Shown piece after piece: positions 55,278 through 64,000 of a DNA stretch of 64,000 nt. The DNA is taken from assembly GCF_003991905.1 (NCBI RefSeq), contig NZ_RSCL01000008.1:346193-410192 (forward strand), given 5' to 3'. Under the pieces are notes generated by a model. That model had not been told where the DNA came from and searched no databases. It worked only from the letters and a program-made list of their open reading frames with translations. Source of the DNA: Dulcicalothrix desertica PCC 7102. Its GTDB lineage: Bacteria > Cyanobacteriota > Cyanobacteriia > Cyanobacteriales > Nostocaceae. The number at the start of each line of letters is the position of its first letter. The stretch's first letter is position 1. Position numbers and translations under genes: made by a program.

Positions 55278-58200
55278 ATGGCAATATTACACGGAACTTG
55301 GTTATATAAAAGTCAAAATAGTTGTTTATTTATTTGGGGTGAAACTTGGCGAGTCCAAGAATCAATATCTACTCAAGTTGGAGATGATATATTATTAAAT
55401 CCGCTCTTGATGGCGCCATCCGAGTTATTGAAATGGATGCAAACTCTTGGAGTGACACTGCCAAAATCATTATACCCAGTAAATATTGAGCAAAACAAAA
55501 CTTCAGGGCGCCTACGAAGTAAAGCAACAGCGACAGTAGAAATCAGCTTACCGAGTAGCAAAGAAATCATTGCTTTACCAACTTACATAACACAAGGCTC
55601 AAACAAACAGACATTTGAAATATCAGTACTACATTCTGGAACAATCGCTGATACCCTTGACACCCAAACAGTACAACTACAACCTTGGCACATAGAAGGA
55701 TTTTGTCTAGAACCAGCAGATACTATTAAATTTCTGGCATCCCTACCTTTACATGTTGAAACAGGCGCCTCTCTAAAAAGTTACTATTTAGGGGGAGATT
55801 TACGCTTTTGGTCACAAATCGCACGTTGGAGTTTAGATTTAATCTCACGCTGTAAATTTTTACCAAGCCTAGAAAAATCTGACGGTTCTTTCGTTTCTAA
55901 GTGGCAAGCGCTTTTAGATAGTGCAATTGATACCTCGCGATTAGAAAAATTTTCGCAACAAATGCCCCTCGCTTGTAGAACGTATCAAGACGGTAATGGT
56001 AGAGACGTGATTAATCACGTCTCTACAATTATTCCTATTGAACCGCAAAAAATATTACTGGACTTTCTAAATACGATTATTGATACTCAAGTCCGAGGGA
56101 TGGTAAGTCCTTTGGGTGCAGCAGAAGCTCGTTTAATAGCAGGTTTACCTTTGCCAGTAAGACAATGGTTACAAGGATTAACACCTTTTCCCTCATCAAA
56201 TCAAAATAGTGCAACTGCCTCAGAAATGGAGCGTGTACAAGCTGCACTCAAAGCTTGGAAAATGCCCTTAGAATATCAGTTAGCTGGCAAAACGCTATTT
56301 CGGACATGTTTTGAACTGCGTTCTCCTGAACCTGGGGAAACAGAGTGGAGTTTAGCGTATTTTTTGCAAGCAACCGATGATACTGAGTTTTTAATTGACG
56401 CAGCAACAGTTTGGCAACACCCAGTTGAAAGCTTTACATATCAAAATCGTAATATTGAACAGCCGCAAGAAACATTTTTACGCGGTTTAGGATTAGCTTC
56501 GCGGTTATATCCACATCTTGCCGAAAATCTTGATAACGAGGCGCCCACATCTTGCCCTATCACCCCAATGCAAGCTTATGAGTTTATTAAAGCTGTAGCT
56601 TGGCGTTTTGAAGATAGCGGTTTAGGAGTAATATTACCACCAAGTTTGGCAAACCGCGAAGGCTGGGCAAACCGTTTAGGACTAAAAATAACCGCCCAAA
56701 CACTTCAACAGCCAGGGCGCCTCAACTTAAAATCATTATTAAATTTTGAATGGCAGTTAGCAATTGGTGGTCAGACTATTTCCAAAGCTGAATTCGATAA
56801 GCTAGTGGCATTAAATAGTCCATTGGTGGAAATTAACGGCGAATGGGTAGAATTGCGTCCAAATGATATAAAAACAGCGCAAAACTTTTTTGCTTCTCGA
56901 AAAGAGCAAATGTCTTTATCACTCGAAGACGCACTGCGTTTAAGTAGTGGTGATACTCAAACAATAGAAAAACTACCAGTAGTCAGCTTTGAAGCTTCAG
57001 GCGCCTTACAAGAATTAGTAACAGCCTTAACTAATAATAAAGCTATAGCCCCATTACCTACACCCAAAGACTTTAAAGGAGAATTACGTCCGTATCAAGA
57101 ACGCGGTGTTGCTTGGTTAGCTTTTCTTGAACGTTGGGGTTTAGGCGCCTGTCTTGCGGACGATATGGGTCTCGGTAAGTGCGTTAAAAATGACACTTTA
57201 ATGTACGTAAATGGGAAAATCACCACAGCAGAGGAAATTTGGAACAGCTATGCTGGGGAAACAGCATTTGACGGTGAAGGTTTTTGGGCAAGTCCAACAG
57301 ATTATTTACTTGTAAACTCTATTGATGACAATAACAAAATCGTACAGGCGCCAGTAGCGCGTTTATATCGGCAAGAAGTGCGAGAACAGTTACGAAAAGT
57401 AACTTTGGAAGATGGTAGCCATATAACTATCACTCGTCAGCATAAACTTTTAACGAATAAAGGTTGGACAAATGAGTTACGAGTAGGAGACTATGTTTGT
57501 GTGCCAGCTAAGTTACTTTGGAAAGGAGAATCTCTTGACCCTGATTTAGTAAAATTTATTGCTTGGCAAATTTCTGAAGGAGAAGAAAACAAAAAAGAGG
57601 CAAGATTAAGAGTAAGCCAAAAAGATGTGACCATATTAGAAGATTTGCAACTTACACTCTTCAGATTGAGTCAAAAATATAGTATTAAGATAAATCACCC
57701 CTCAATTCTGCTCGACAAAAGAAATGGAGTTTCATATTTATCATTATGTAGTTGTTCCTATCAACGCTTTTTAGAAAACAGGGGCTATCAATGGGGTAAT
57801 TTATCAGCACAAAAAATGATTCCGTCTTTCGTCATGCAAGCGGACTTGAGGAGCGCGCGTATATTCTTACGCAATTATTTTGACGCAGAAGGTTCTGTTA
57901 TTTACAGTATGCGAAGCATTGAAATATCTTCTGCCTCGCAGATGATTATTCAGCAGCTTTCTACTTTACTACGACGCTTTGGAATTTGGATGCGAATAGC
58001 ACCAAAGCAGAAATGCGCTACAAATGGTTCTGGTATTTATCGTACCTACTATATTGGTACTATTGGTGGTAATAGTGCCCGCAGGTTTCTAGAAGAAATT
58101 GGGTTTGGAATTGCAGAAAAACAGCAGAAGTTAGAAAGAATTTGCCAGGTAGTAAGCAATACTAATGTAGAAGGAATTCCAGCTTCTGATATCGTAGCAG

Positions 58201-59921
58201 AAGTAATTAAAACAACAGGTTTGCCGTTGCGACATTTTGGTATGCATAACACAGTGTATATTAATGGAACGCAGCAGTTTTCCAAAGAGAGTTTGCAACA
58301 GGTAGTAGTAGGTTTAAATAAAGTTATCAGTGGAGAGGCTTTACAAGAGTATCGGCAATTAAAAACTTCAAAGTGGACAAATAAAACTCTGGAAGCTTAC
58401 TCAAGTTTAAATTTGGAATACTTAACAGTAACCCAACAATCTTTACAACATCTGCTTAATCAAGAGGTGTTTTACTGCAAAATCGAAAGCATAGAGGATA
58501 TTGACTATGAAGGTTGGGTCTACGACTTTGAAGTGAGTAAATATCACAATTTTGTAGCAAATAATATTATTTGCCACAATACAGTGCAGTTCATTGCGCT
58601 TCTACTACATTTCAAAGAACAACAAATACTTGAAAAACCAACCTTGCTTGTTTGCCCAACTTCAGTGTTAGGAAACTGGGAACGTGAATTTAAGAAATTT
58701 GCCCCAACTTTAAAGGTTTTACAATATCACGGTGATAAGCGTGCAAAAGGAAAACAATTTGAAACCGCAGTTAAAAAGCATGATGTGCTAATTACCAGCT
58801 ACTCATTAGTTCATCGCGATTTAAAATTGCTACAAACCGTTGAGTGGCAAACTATAGTATTAGACGAAGCGCAAAATATTAAAAATTCCGATGCAAAACA
58901 ATCACAGGCAGTACGACAACTAGAAACTACTTTCCGTATTGCCTTAACGGGTACACCTGTAGAAAACCGTTTGCAAGAGCTTTGGTCAATTTTAGATTTT
59001 CTCAACCCAGGATATTTAGGCAATAAACAATTTTTCCAGCGACGGTTTGCAGCACCCGTAGAAAAATACGGTGATACTTCATCTCTAGGTCAATTGCGCT
59101 CTTTGGTACAACCTTTCTTATTACGGCGCCTGAAAACAGACCGTGAAATCATCCAAGATTTGCCAGAAAAGCAAGAAATGACAGTCTTCTGCGGACTATC
59201 TTCTGAACAGGCGAAGTTATATCAACAAGTAGTAGAAGAATCTTTAGCACAAATTGACGAAGCAGAAGGTCTACAGCGACGCGGTATGATTTTGGCACTA
59301 TTAGTCAAACTCAAACAAGTTTGTAATCACCCTGCTCAATACCTAAAGCAAAACTCAATAAATATTAAAGACTCAGGCAAGCTACAGCGATTAGATGAAA
59401 TGTTAGATGTTGCCTTAGCAGAAGGAGATAGAGCATTAATATTTACGCAATTTGCCGAGTGGGGTAAATTACTTCAACCACACTTAGAAAAAGAGCTAGG
59501 ACGCGAAATATTCTTTTTGTACGGAAGTACTAGCACAAAACAGCGCGAAGAAATGATAGACCGTTTTCAAAATGACCCCCAAGGTCCACCAGTAATGATT
59601 TTATCCTTAAAAGCGGGAGGTGTTGGTTTAAACTTAACGCGCGCAAATCATGTTTTCCACTTTGACAGATGGTGGAACCCTGCCGTAGAAAACCAAGCAA
59701 CCGACCGTGTATTTCGGATAGGTCAAACTCGTAATGTCCAAGTCCATAAATTTGTATGTACTGGAACACTCGAAGAAAAAATCCACGACATGATAGAAAG
59801 CAAAAAGCAATTAGCAGAACAAGTAGTAGGCGCCGGAGAACAATGGTTAACCGAACTAGACACCAACCAACTACGCGATTTACTCCTTCTCGATAGAGGC
59901 GCCGTAATTGACGACGAATAA
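55278..59921 (+). CDS. SNF2-family helicase interrupted by an intein
   Basis: 1547 codons. Without the intein the protein is 1080 aa, normal for cyanobacterial SNF2/Rad54-like ATPases. The N-terminal ~590 residues are the family's helicase-associated domain. The ATPase begins at LRPYQERGVAWLAFLERWGL; Walker A DDMGLGK is split before its Thr by a 467-aa intein (residues 635-1101). After the intein come TVQFIALLLHF, motif II LDEAQNIKN, TGTPVENRLQELW, and the C-terminal motifs SLKAGGVGLNLT and DRWWNPAVENQATDRVFRIG. A perfect 28-bp palindrome is translated within the N-terminal domain (55999-56026). The next gene encodes a SWIM zinc-finger protein, its usual partner. The ATPase is inactive until splicing restores GLGKT. 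Confidence 0.96.
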   Translation: MAILHGTWLYKSQNSCLFIWGETWRVQESISTQVGDDILLNPLLMAPSELLKWMQTLGVTLPKSLYPVNIEQNKTSGRLRSKATATVEISLPSSKEIIALPTYITQGSNKQTFEISVLHSGTIADTLDTQTVQLQPWHIEGFCLEPADTIKFLASLPLHVETGASLKSYYLGGDLRFWSQIARWSLDLISRCKFLPSLEKSDGSFVSKWQALLDSAIDTSRLEKFSQQMPLACRTYQDGNGRDVINHVSTIIPIEPQKILLDFLNTIIDTQVRGMVSPLGAAEARLIAGLPLPVRQWLQGLTPFPSSNQNSATASEMERVQAALKAWKMPLEYQLAGKTLFRTCFELRSPEPGETEWSLAYFLQATDDTEFLIDAATVWQHPVESFTYQNRNIEQPQETFLRGLGLASRLYPHLAENLDNEAPTSCPITPMQAYEFIKAVAWRFEDSGLGVILPPSLANREGWANRLGLKITAQTLQQPGRLNLKSLLNFEWQLAIGGQTISKAEFDKLVALNSPLVEINGEWVELRPNDIKTAQNFFASRKEQMSLSLEDALRLSSGDTQTIEKLPVVSFEASGALQELVTALTNNKAIAPLPTPKDFKGELRPYQERGVAWLAFLERWGLGACLADDMGLGKCVKNDTLMYVNGKITTAEEIWNSYAGETAFDGEGFWASPTDYLLVNSIDDNNKIVQAPVARLYRQEVREQLRKVTLEDGSHITITRQHKLLTNKGWTNELRVGDYVCVPAKLLWKGESLDPDLVKFIAWQISEGEENKKEARLRVSQKDVTILEDLQLTLFRLSQKYSIKINHPSILLDKRNGVSYLSLCSCSYQRFLENRGYQWGNLSAQKMIPSFVMQADLRSARIFLRNYFDAEGSVIYSMRSIEISSASQMIIQQLSTLLRRFGIWMRIAPKQKCATNGSGIYRTYYIGTIGGNSARRFLEEIGFGIAEKQQKLERICQVVSNTNVEGIPASDIVAEVIKTTGLPLRHFGMHNTVYINGTQQFSKESLQQVVVGLNKVISGEALQEYRQLKTSKWTNKTLEAYSSLNLEYLTVTQQSLQHLLNQEVFYCKIESIEDIDYEGWVYDFEVSKYHNFVANNIICHNTVQFIALLLHFKEQQILEKPTLLVCPTSVLGNWEREFKKFAPTLKVLQYHGDKRAKGKQFETAVKKHDVLITSYSLVHRDLKLLQTVEWQTIVLDEAQNIKNSDAKQSQAVRQLETTFRIALTGTPVENRLQELWSILDFLNPGYLGNKQFFQRRFAAPVEKYGDTSSLGQLRSLVQPFLLRRLKTDREIIQDLPEKQEMTVFCGLSSEQAKLYQQVVEESLAQIDEAEGLQRRGMILALLVKLKQVCNHPAQYLKQNSINIKDSGKLQRLDEMLDVALAEGDRALIFTQFAEWGKLLQPHLEKELGREIFFLYGSTSTKQREEMIDRFQNDPQGPPVMILSLKAGGVGLNLTRANHVFHFDRWWNPAVENQATDRVFRIGQTRNVQVHKFVCTGTLEEKIHDMIESKKQLAEQVVGAGEQWLTELDTNQLRDLLLLDRGAVIDDE
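55999..56026. repeat. Perfect 28-bp palindrome inside the SNF2 coding region
   Basis: gtagagacgtgatt followed by its exact reverse complement aatcacgtctctac. It is a dispersed repeat of the type seen at 30813, here in frame, encoding GRDVINHVST without breaking the protein. Confidence 0.8.
57180..58580 (+). mobile_element. Intein with LAGLIDADG-type homing endonuclease
   Basis: The element begins with Cys1 (CVKNDTLMYVNG, splicing block A) directly after DDMGLGK and ends with HN (NIICHN, block G) before Thr. Block B is around HITITRQHKLLTNKGW (TxxH); block F is GWVYDFEVSKYHNFVANN. The middle carries two LAGLIDADG-like helices, LVKFIAWQISEGEE and FLRNYFDAEGSV. The last Asp-like position is kept in each as Glu-Gly, and whether the nuclease is active cannot be told. 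Size is 467 aa. Excision joins K and T to rebuild the Walker A loop. Precise boundaries come from the codon reading. Confidence 0.93.
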
Positions 59922-59925
59922 TTAC

Positions 59926-59972
59926 ACGAATTGTAGGTTGGGTGAAGGCTTTGCGTAACCCAACCTACAAAG
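59926..59972. repeat. GTAGGTTGGGT inverted repeat
   Basis: Arms ttgtaggttgggt and acccaacctacaa flank about 16 bases directly after the SNF2 stop. Related pieces occur at 26230-26310 and 63838. Heptamers aactcct repeat four times at 60003-60038 just before the next gene. Confidence 0.65.
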
Positions 59973-60041
59973 CTTGCGTTTATGTATTAGGCTCAGAGAT
60001 TCTAAACTCCTAACTCCTAACTCCTAACTCCTAACTTTCTT

Positions 60042-60929
60042 ATGTCTGATTATACTTTACAAGCAAGTCGCGAATGGTGGTCACAAAGGTGGCTAGAATT
60101 ACTTGATTCTTATCGTTTTAAGAAGCGTTTAGAGCGTGCGAGAAATTACTCACGTCAAGGTAATGTTTTAAGTATCGAATTTAAAGGCGCCAAAGTTCTG
60201 GCAAAGGTACAAGGAAGCGAAGTTGAACCTTACAGTGTATCGCTCTCTATTGACCATTTTAGTGATGAAGAATGGGGTTACGTAGTTGAAACTATGTCAC
60301 AAAAGGCAATTTTTGCCGCAAAATTGTTAGCTGGAGAAATGCCCCAAAATATCGAGCAAGTTTTTACTGCGAATGGTTTGTCACTATTTCCATTTACACT
60401 GTCAGATGTCAAAAGTAAATGTTCATGTCCCGATAAAGCAAATCCCTGTAAGCATGTTGCTGCTGTTTACTATCAATTAGGTGATAGATTCAGCGAAGAC
60501 CCATTTGTATTATTCCAGTTACGCGGACGCACCAAGGCAGAAGTTATTAGCAATTTACGCAAGCTGCGCGGTAAAAACATTGGTATAGATACAACTGATG
60601 ATACGTCGGAAGAAAATAAAAGTGATGATATTAATCCACCAGAAGTAACTAATACTCAAGAATCACTACCTACACAGAAATACCCCGTTAATCTTGATAC
60701 CTACTGGCAATACAATCAACCCCTAGAATCTTCTCTAGTTGTAATCGCACCATCTACGGGTGAAATGATTTTAGATGTTTTAGGCCCAATTCCTTTAGCC
60801 AAAGATGAAGAAAGTTTACCAAACTTTTCAACAGCTGATATTGTAATGAGATATTTAGATAGTCTTTACAAAGACGTTAGTCAAAAAGCTGTTATTGCGG
60901 CAATGAATGTTGGGGAAGGAAAAAATTAG
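60042..60929 (+). CDS. SWIM zinc-finger protein, partner of SNF2 helicase
   Basis: 295 aa. The N-terminal part (SREWWSQRWLELLDSYRFKK, LERARNYSRQGNVL) is diagnostic of the cyanobacterial SWIM family linked to SNF2 genes. The zinc finger is SKCSCPDKANPCKHVAAVYY (CxC...CxH). The tail after ~190 is acidic and Asn/Thr-rich. SWIM domains bind DNA or proteins and probably recruit the helicase; pairing is by position, about 120 bp apart. Heptamers precede the ATG and no clear ribosome-binding site is seen. Confidence 0.9.
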   Translation: MSDYTLQASREWWSQRWLELLDSYRFKKRLERARNYSRQGNVLSIEFKGAKVLAKVQGSEVEPYSVSLSIDHFSDEEWGYVVETMSQKAIFAAKLLAGEMPQNIEQVFTANGLSLFPFTLSDVKSKCSCPDKANPCKHVAAVYYQLGDRFSEDPFVLFQLRGRTKAEVISNLRKLRGKNIGIDTTDDTSEENKSDDINPPEVTNTQESLPTQKYPVNLDTYWQYNQPLESSLVVIAPSTGEMILDVLGPIPLAKDEESLPNFSTADIVMRYLDSLYKDVSQKAVIAAMNVGEGKN

Positions 60930-61030
60930 TATTTTGTTTATTCAAACTACCGTGCTGTCATTGTGATAAGAGTTATATTTGTAACATGTGCTTAAATGCT
61001 ATAAAGGCATAGAAAGTATGTGTAACAAAG

Positions 61031-61330
61031 ATGGAATTTCAAAGCAAAATAATTTCTGTTGAGCTTACGGATGGTACAGTAGTTCGAGTTGAGGCGACTT
61101 CGATAGGCGACCGTAAAATTGGGTTGCAAACTCGACCGTTTAGTGAGGTTACTGGCGCCATCGAATCTTTGGCTAAAGAAATTTCAGAAACAGTGCAAAA
61201 AGTTAAGCCTGATAAAGCGAGTGTTAAGTTTGGTGTAGAAATCGGTGTAGATTCAGGTAGACTAACTGCTGTATTAGCCAAAGGCACCAATACAGCAAAC
61301 CTAGAAATCACCTTAGAATGGGGAAGCTAA
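61031..61330 (+). CDS. Trypco1 (CU044_2847 family) domain protein
   Basis: 99 aa, single domain: a strand pair (IISVELTDGTVVRVEATSIG), an amphipathic helix (AIESLAKEISETVQKVKPDK) and SVKFGVEIGVDSGRLTAVLA ending TANLEITLEWGS. This is the trypsin-co-occurring domain 1 pattern. Such domains are usually fused to, or next to, trypsin-, caspase- or NTPase-type conflict genes; none is adjacent here, so it is an orphan. Role in a defence-like signalling pathway is inference from the family. Confidence 0.8.
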   Translation: MEFQSKIISVELTDGTVVRVEATSIGDRKIGLQTRPFSEVTGAIESLAKEISETVQKVKPDKASVKFGVEIGVDSGRLTAVLAKGTNTANLEITLEWGS

Positions 61331-61365
61331 TCACCTCCCCAAACTCAGCACTCAGCACTCATTAC

Positions 61366-62664
61366 TTATAAACTTGACATTACTTCTCGTGCAGCAGCAA
61401 GAGTCCGTTCAATATCTTCATCAGTATGCGATATGGAAGTAAACCCAGCTTCAAACTGTGAAGGCGCCAAGTAAATGCCTTGTTCTAACATTCCACGATG
61501 GAAACGTCCGAATTTAGCGGTGTCGGACTTTTTCGCATCTTCATAGCTGTGTACAGGCCCAGACGTAAAGAACATACCAAACATACCGCTAATTTGACCG
61601 CCACAAGCTTCATGCCCTGTTTCTTTGGCAACTTGTAATAAACCCGAAGCGAGCTTTTTAGTAATTTTATCGAGATATTCGTAAGTACCTGGCTTTTGTA
61701 ATAACTCAAGTGTTTTAATACCTGCTGTCATCGCCAAAGGATTACCCGATAAAGTTCCTGCTTGATACATTGGCCCTGCTGGCGCCACCATTGACATAAT
61801 ATCCCGGCGCCCACCATAAGCACCTACAGGTAAACCGCCACCAATAACTTTACCTAAAGTAGTTAAGTCAGGTGTAACGCCGAACTTTTCTTGAGCGCCA
61901 CCATAGGCAATGCGGAAACCAGTCATAACTTCATCGAACACAAGTAAGGCGCCGTGTTCAGTAGTAAGTTCGCGGAGTCCTTCTAAAAAGCCAGCATCAG
62001 GAGTAATAAACCCAGCATTTCCGACAACAGGCTCAAGAATGACACCAGCGATTTCGTCTTTGTTTTGTTCAAATAATGCTTTTACTGCTTCCAAATCATT
62101 GTATGGTGCATTGAGAGTGTTAGCAGTAGTTGATTTTGGTACTCCTGGTGAGTCAGGAAGACCAAGTGTCGCCACACCCGAACCTGCCTTAACAAGGAAC
62201 ATGTCAGCGTGACCGTGATAACAACCCTCAAACTTAATGACTTTATCGCGTCCAGTAAACGCGCGCATCAACCGCAGTACCGCCATACAGGCTTCTGTAC
62301 CAGAGTTAACGAAGCGCACCATTTCAATACTTGGTACAGCATCGATAACCATTTCAGCGAGAACATTTTCCAAAAGACTTGGGGCGCCGAAGCTGGTACC
62401 CTTATCCAGAGCGGTATGGAGGGCGCCTATAACATCGGGATGTGCATGACCACAAATTGCAGGCCCCCATGTGCCTACGTAGTCGATGTATTGATTGCCA
62501 TCTACATCCCAAATGTAGGCGCCTTTCACATGGTCGAACACAATAGGCTGTCCACCGACAGACTTAAACGCGCGGACAGGAGAGCTAACTCCACCGGGCA
62601 TTAGGTTTTGAGCTTTCTCAAAAATTTCTTGTGATTTTGTGGTTTTAATCGTGGTATTTACCAA
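61366..62664 (-). CDS. hemL: Glutamate-1-semialdehyde 2,1-aminomutase
   Basis: 432 aa, the usual length. It is a PLP enzyme that makes 5-aminolevulinate for chlorophyll, phycobilin and haem synthesis. Features: [63 protein letters not shown], and the PLP-binding Lys in [20 protein letters not shown]. Start ATG 62664. Its stop is next to a heptamer repeat stretch (61344-61366) that separates it from the convergent Trypco1 gene. Confidence 0.97.
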   Translation of the reverse strand: MVNTTIKTTKSQEIFEKAQNLMPGGVSSPVRAFKSVGGQPIVFDHVKGAYIWDVDGNQYIDYVGTWGPAICGHAHPDVIGALHTALDKGTSFGAPSLLENVLAEMVIDAVPSIEMVRFVNSGTEACMAVLRLMRAFTGRDKVIKFEGCYHGHADMFLVKAGSGVATLGLPDSPGVPKSTTANTLNAPYNDLEAVKALFEQNKDEIAGVILEPVVGNAGFITPDAGFLEGLRELTTEHGALLVFDEVMTGFRIAYGGAQEKFGVTPDLTTLGKVIGGGLPVGAYGGRRDIMSMVAPAGPMYQAGTLSGNPLAMTAGIKTLELLQKPGTYEYLDKITKKLASGLLQVAKETGHEACGGQISGMFGMFFTSGPVHSYEDAKKSDTAKFGRFHRGMLEQGIYLAPSQFEAGFTSISHTDEDIERTLAAAREVMSSL

Positions 62665-62770
62665 GGGTTATCTCCTACGATGCTATAAATGAAGCTCTAT
62701 CCTAGGATAGGCGCAAAAATACCTTAAACTCTATATTGTAAAAGAATAGCTGAACCAAAAAAATAACAAT

Positions 62771-62956
62771 ATGTTATACAAATGTAATCAAGACTTACCT
62801 GTAGAAATTCGCTCTCTATCACAAGAGTGCCAGGATGTCTATAGAGCAGCCTTTAATTCGGCTGTACACTGGTATGGTGAAGCCTCCAAAGCTCACCAAG
62901 TCGCTCGAAGCGCTGTGAGAATGCAAGCGGCAGTGCATAGAGGTGTTGGTGTTTAA
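62771..62956 (+). CDS. ChaB family protein
   Basis: 61 aa, the common ChaB length. Conserved core: NQDLPVEIRSLSQECQDVYR, AAFNSAVHWYGEA, and HQVARSAVRMQAAVHRGVGV. ChaB is a small cation-transport-associated or regulatory protein, function poorly defined; cyanobacterial copies often stand alone. Divergent from hemL with about 106 bp between. Confidence 0.8.
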   Translation: MLYKCNQDLPVEIRSLSQECQDVYRAAFNSAVHWYGEASKAHQVARSAVRMQAAVHRGVGV

Positions 62957-63097
62957 GTTTTGATTGAAATCAAATGTGAATAAATCATCCTGGATTTAAA
63001 AAAAGTAGAAGGTACAAAAAAATAAAAAGTTGCCAGTTGTTTTGCCAAGAATGGTATGTTGATTGAATGAATCATTCTGGCCCTGTGAGCAACTGGT

Positions 63098-63745
63098 ATG
63101 TTTTCTGAGTCACATTCATTACGCAACGCTATCCCAACTGATAAGATTCGTTACGACGAAAAGGGTCTTGTACCTGCCATTGTCCAAGATTACTTGGATG
63201 GTACAGTGTTAATGATGGCTTGGATGAACAGCGAATCGTTACAAAAAACCTTGGAAACGGGAGAAACTTGGTTTTGGAGTCGTTCGCGTCAAGAGTTTTG
63301 GCACAAAGGTGCCACATCAGGCCATACGCAAAAGATAAAAAGTATTCGTTACGATTGTGATAGCGACGCTATTTTAGTCAGCGTCGAACAAATTGGTGAT
63401 ATAGCCTGCCACACCGGAGAGCGCAGTTGCTTCCACCAAGTTGATGGTAACATAATTCCCCCTCCAGCAGACACTTTATCTCAAGTATTTCAAGTAATTT
63501 GTGACCGTCGCGATAACCCTAACGAAAGCTCTTACACATGTAAGTTGTTTGCAGGTGGCGACAATAAGATTTTGAAGAAAATTGGTGAAGAAGGCGCCGA
63601 AGTTGTGATGGCGTTCAAAGATGATAATGCCGAAGAAATTGCTGGCGAAGTTGCCGACTTATTTTATCACACAATGGTCGCATTAGCGCATCATAAAGTA
63701 GATATTAAAGACGTATATAGGAAACTCCAAGAAAGGCGCCGATAA
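63098..63745 (+). CDS. hisIE: Bifunctional phosphoribosyl-AMP cyclohydrolase / phosphoribosyl-ATP diphosphatase
   Basis: 215 aa. The N-terminal HisI half ([53 protein letters not shown] with metal ligands, and CHTGERSCF) and the C-terminal HisE half ([56 protein letters not shown]) are both complete. It performs steps two and three of histidine synthesis. Start ATG 63098. Confidence 0.96.
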   Translation: MFSESHSLRNAIPTDKIRYDEKGLVPAIVQDYLDGTVLMMAWMNSESLQKTLETGETWFWSRSRQEFWHKGATSGHTQKIKSIRYDCDSDAILVSVEQIGDIACHTGERSCFHQVDGNIIPPPADTLSQVFQVICDRRDNPNESSYTCKLFAGGDNKILKKIGEEGAEVVMAFKDDNAEEIAGEVADLFYHTMVALAHHKVDIKDVYRKLQERRR

Positions 63746-63792
63746 TTTTGGCAACTCCTGAGAGCGGATGTAACGGATGCTTAATACTCTGT

Positions 63793-63825
63793 CTTGTGGA
63801 ATGGGCATCTTTGCCCGTTCCTAAC
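63793..63825. repeat. GGGCATCT hairpin repeat
   Basis: Copy of the dispersed element (gtggaatgggcatctttgcc) after hisIE, followed by a gtaggttgggtggcgc stretch. The remaining ~170 bp to the window edge are AT-rich with no gene visible. Confidence 0.6.
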
Positions 63826-64000
63826 CTAGTAATAATCGTAGGTTGGGTGGCGCTTTGAAAAAATTTGAGCAGCACGGAAAAGACATGTAGCGTCACGCAC
63901 CGATTTTCAATTAAATTTAAAACCCATATTCCGCACTTCAGAATGTCGCATAAAATATTACATAAATACGTACTGGCATTAGTAAATAAACATACTAATA

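Noticed and set aside
1..64000. tRNA or rRNA genes
   Set aside because: I looked through the gaps for T-loop (ggttcgaatcc) and rRNA-like segments and saw none.
1..64000. Transposase or integrase genes
   Set aside because: None of the frames shows transposase or integrase motifs; the only mobile unit supported is the intein.

Overview
The window looks like chromosomal DNA of a filamentous, heterocyst-type cyanobacterium (order Nostocales). The evidence is an ntcA gene with an NtcA-type site upstream, a split orange-carotenoid-protein pair (CTDH and HCP), cyanobacteria-specific families (DUF3084, DUF3146, the armadillo-fold membrane protein, DUF2243), and arrays of heptanucleotide repeats typical of Nostocales. 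The DNA is AT-rich. The palindrome GGCGCC is scattered through almost every gene at far above chance, while I saw no copy of the usual cyanobacterial HIP1 octamer GCGATCGC. I saw no tRNA, rRNA, transposase, prophage or CRISPR array.

Layout. 1-5.2 kb: the end of a secreted GDPD/phytase-like/RTX protein, a parvulin-type PPIase, a NYN-domain nuclease-like protein and an alpha/beta-hydrolase lacking catalytic residues. 5.8-9.0 kb: a hypothetical, an armadillo-fold membrane protein, FtsE and a WecG/TagA glycosyltransferase. 9.3-12.5 kb: signalling, with a NarL-type regulator, a receiver-GAF-PP2C phosphatase and an RsbW-like kinase (partner switching). 12.7-16.2 kb: CTDH and HCP flanking queG, a HAD phosphatase and a small acidic protein. 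16.3-20.3 kb: a MacAB/DevBCA-like exporter with tandem repeats in both intergenic gaps. 20.6-26.2 kb: sugar metabolism (AGE epimerase, NahK-like kinase, DOMON-like protein), interrupted by a very AT-rich coiled-coil gene and a deleted Uma2 gene.

26.3-30.8 kb is accessory: a type II restriction-modification system with a small third gene, then a ParM-like actin ATPase with a small partner. 30.9-33.5 kb: APS reductase, a hypothetical and a divergent MetK. 33.6-35.9 kb: a shortened DUF5132-like protein and an open but catalytically dead P-type ATPase. 36.3-39.9 kb: an SRPBCC protein, an RnfD-like membrane protein with a secreted DUF2330 protein, and a sigma factor.

40.8-51 kb is mostly housekeeping: dihydroorotase, signal peptidase I, NADAR, DUF2243, an alpha/beta hydrolase, HisB, FabI, NtcA, DUF3084, YqgF and DUF3146. 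51-64 kb: a PrsW-type protease, PNPase, a SNF2 helicase interrupted by a LAGLIDADG-type intein in its Walker A motif, its SWIM zinc-finger partner, an orphan Trypco1 protein, HemL, ChaB and HisIE.

The most unusual items are the pseudo-P-type ATPase locus, the intein in the SNF2 ATP-binding loop, the coiled-coil tail-anchored protein, the divergent MetK, and repeats that enter coding sequence or appear to supply ribosome-binding sites.
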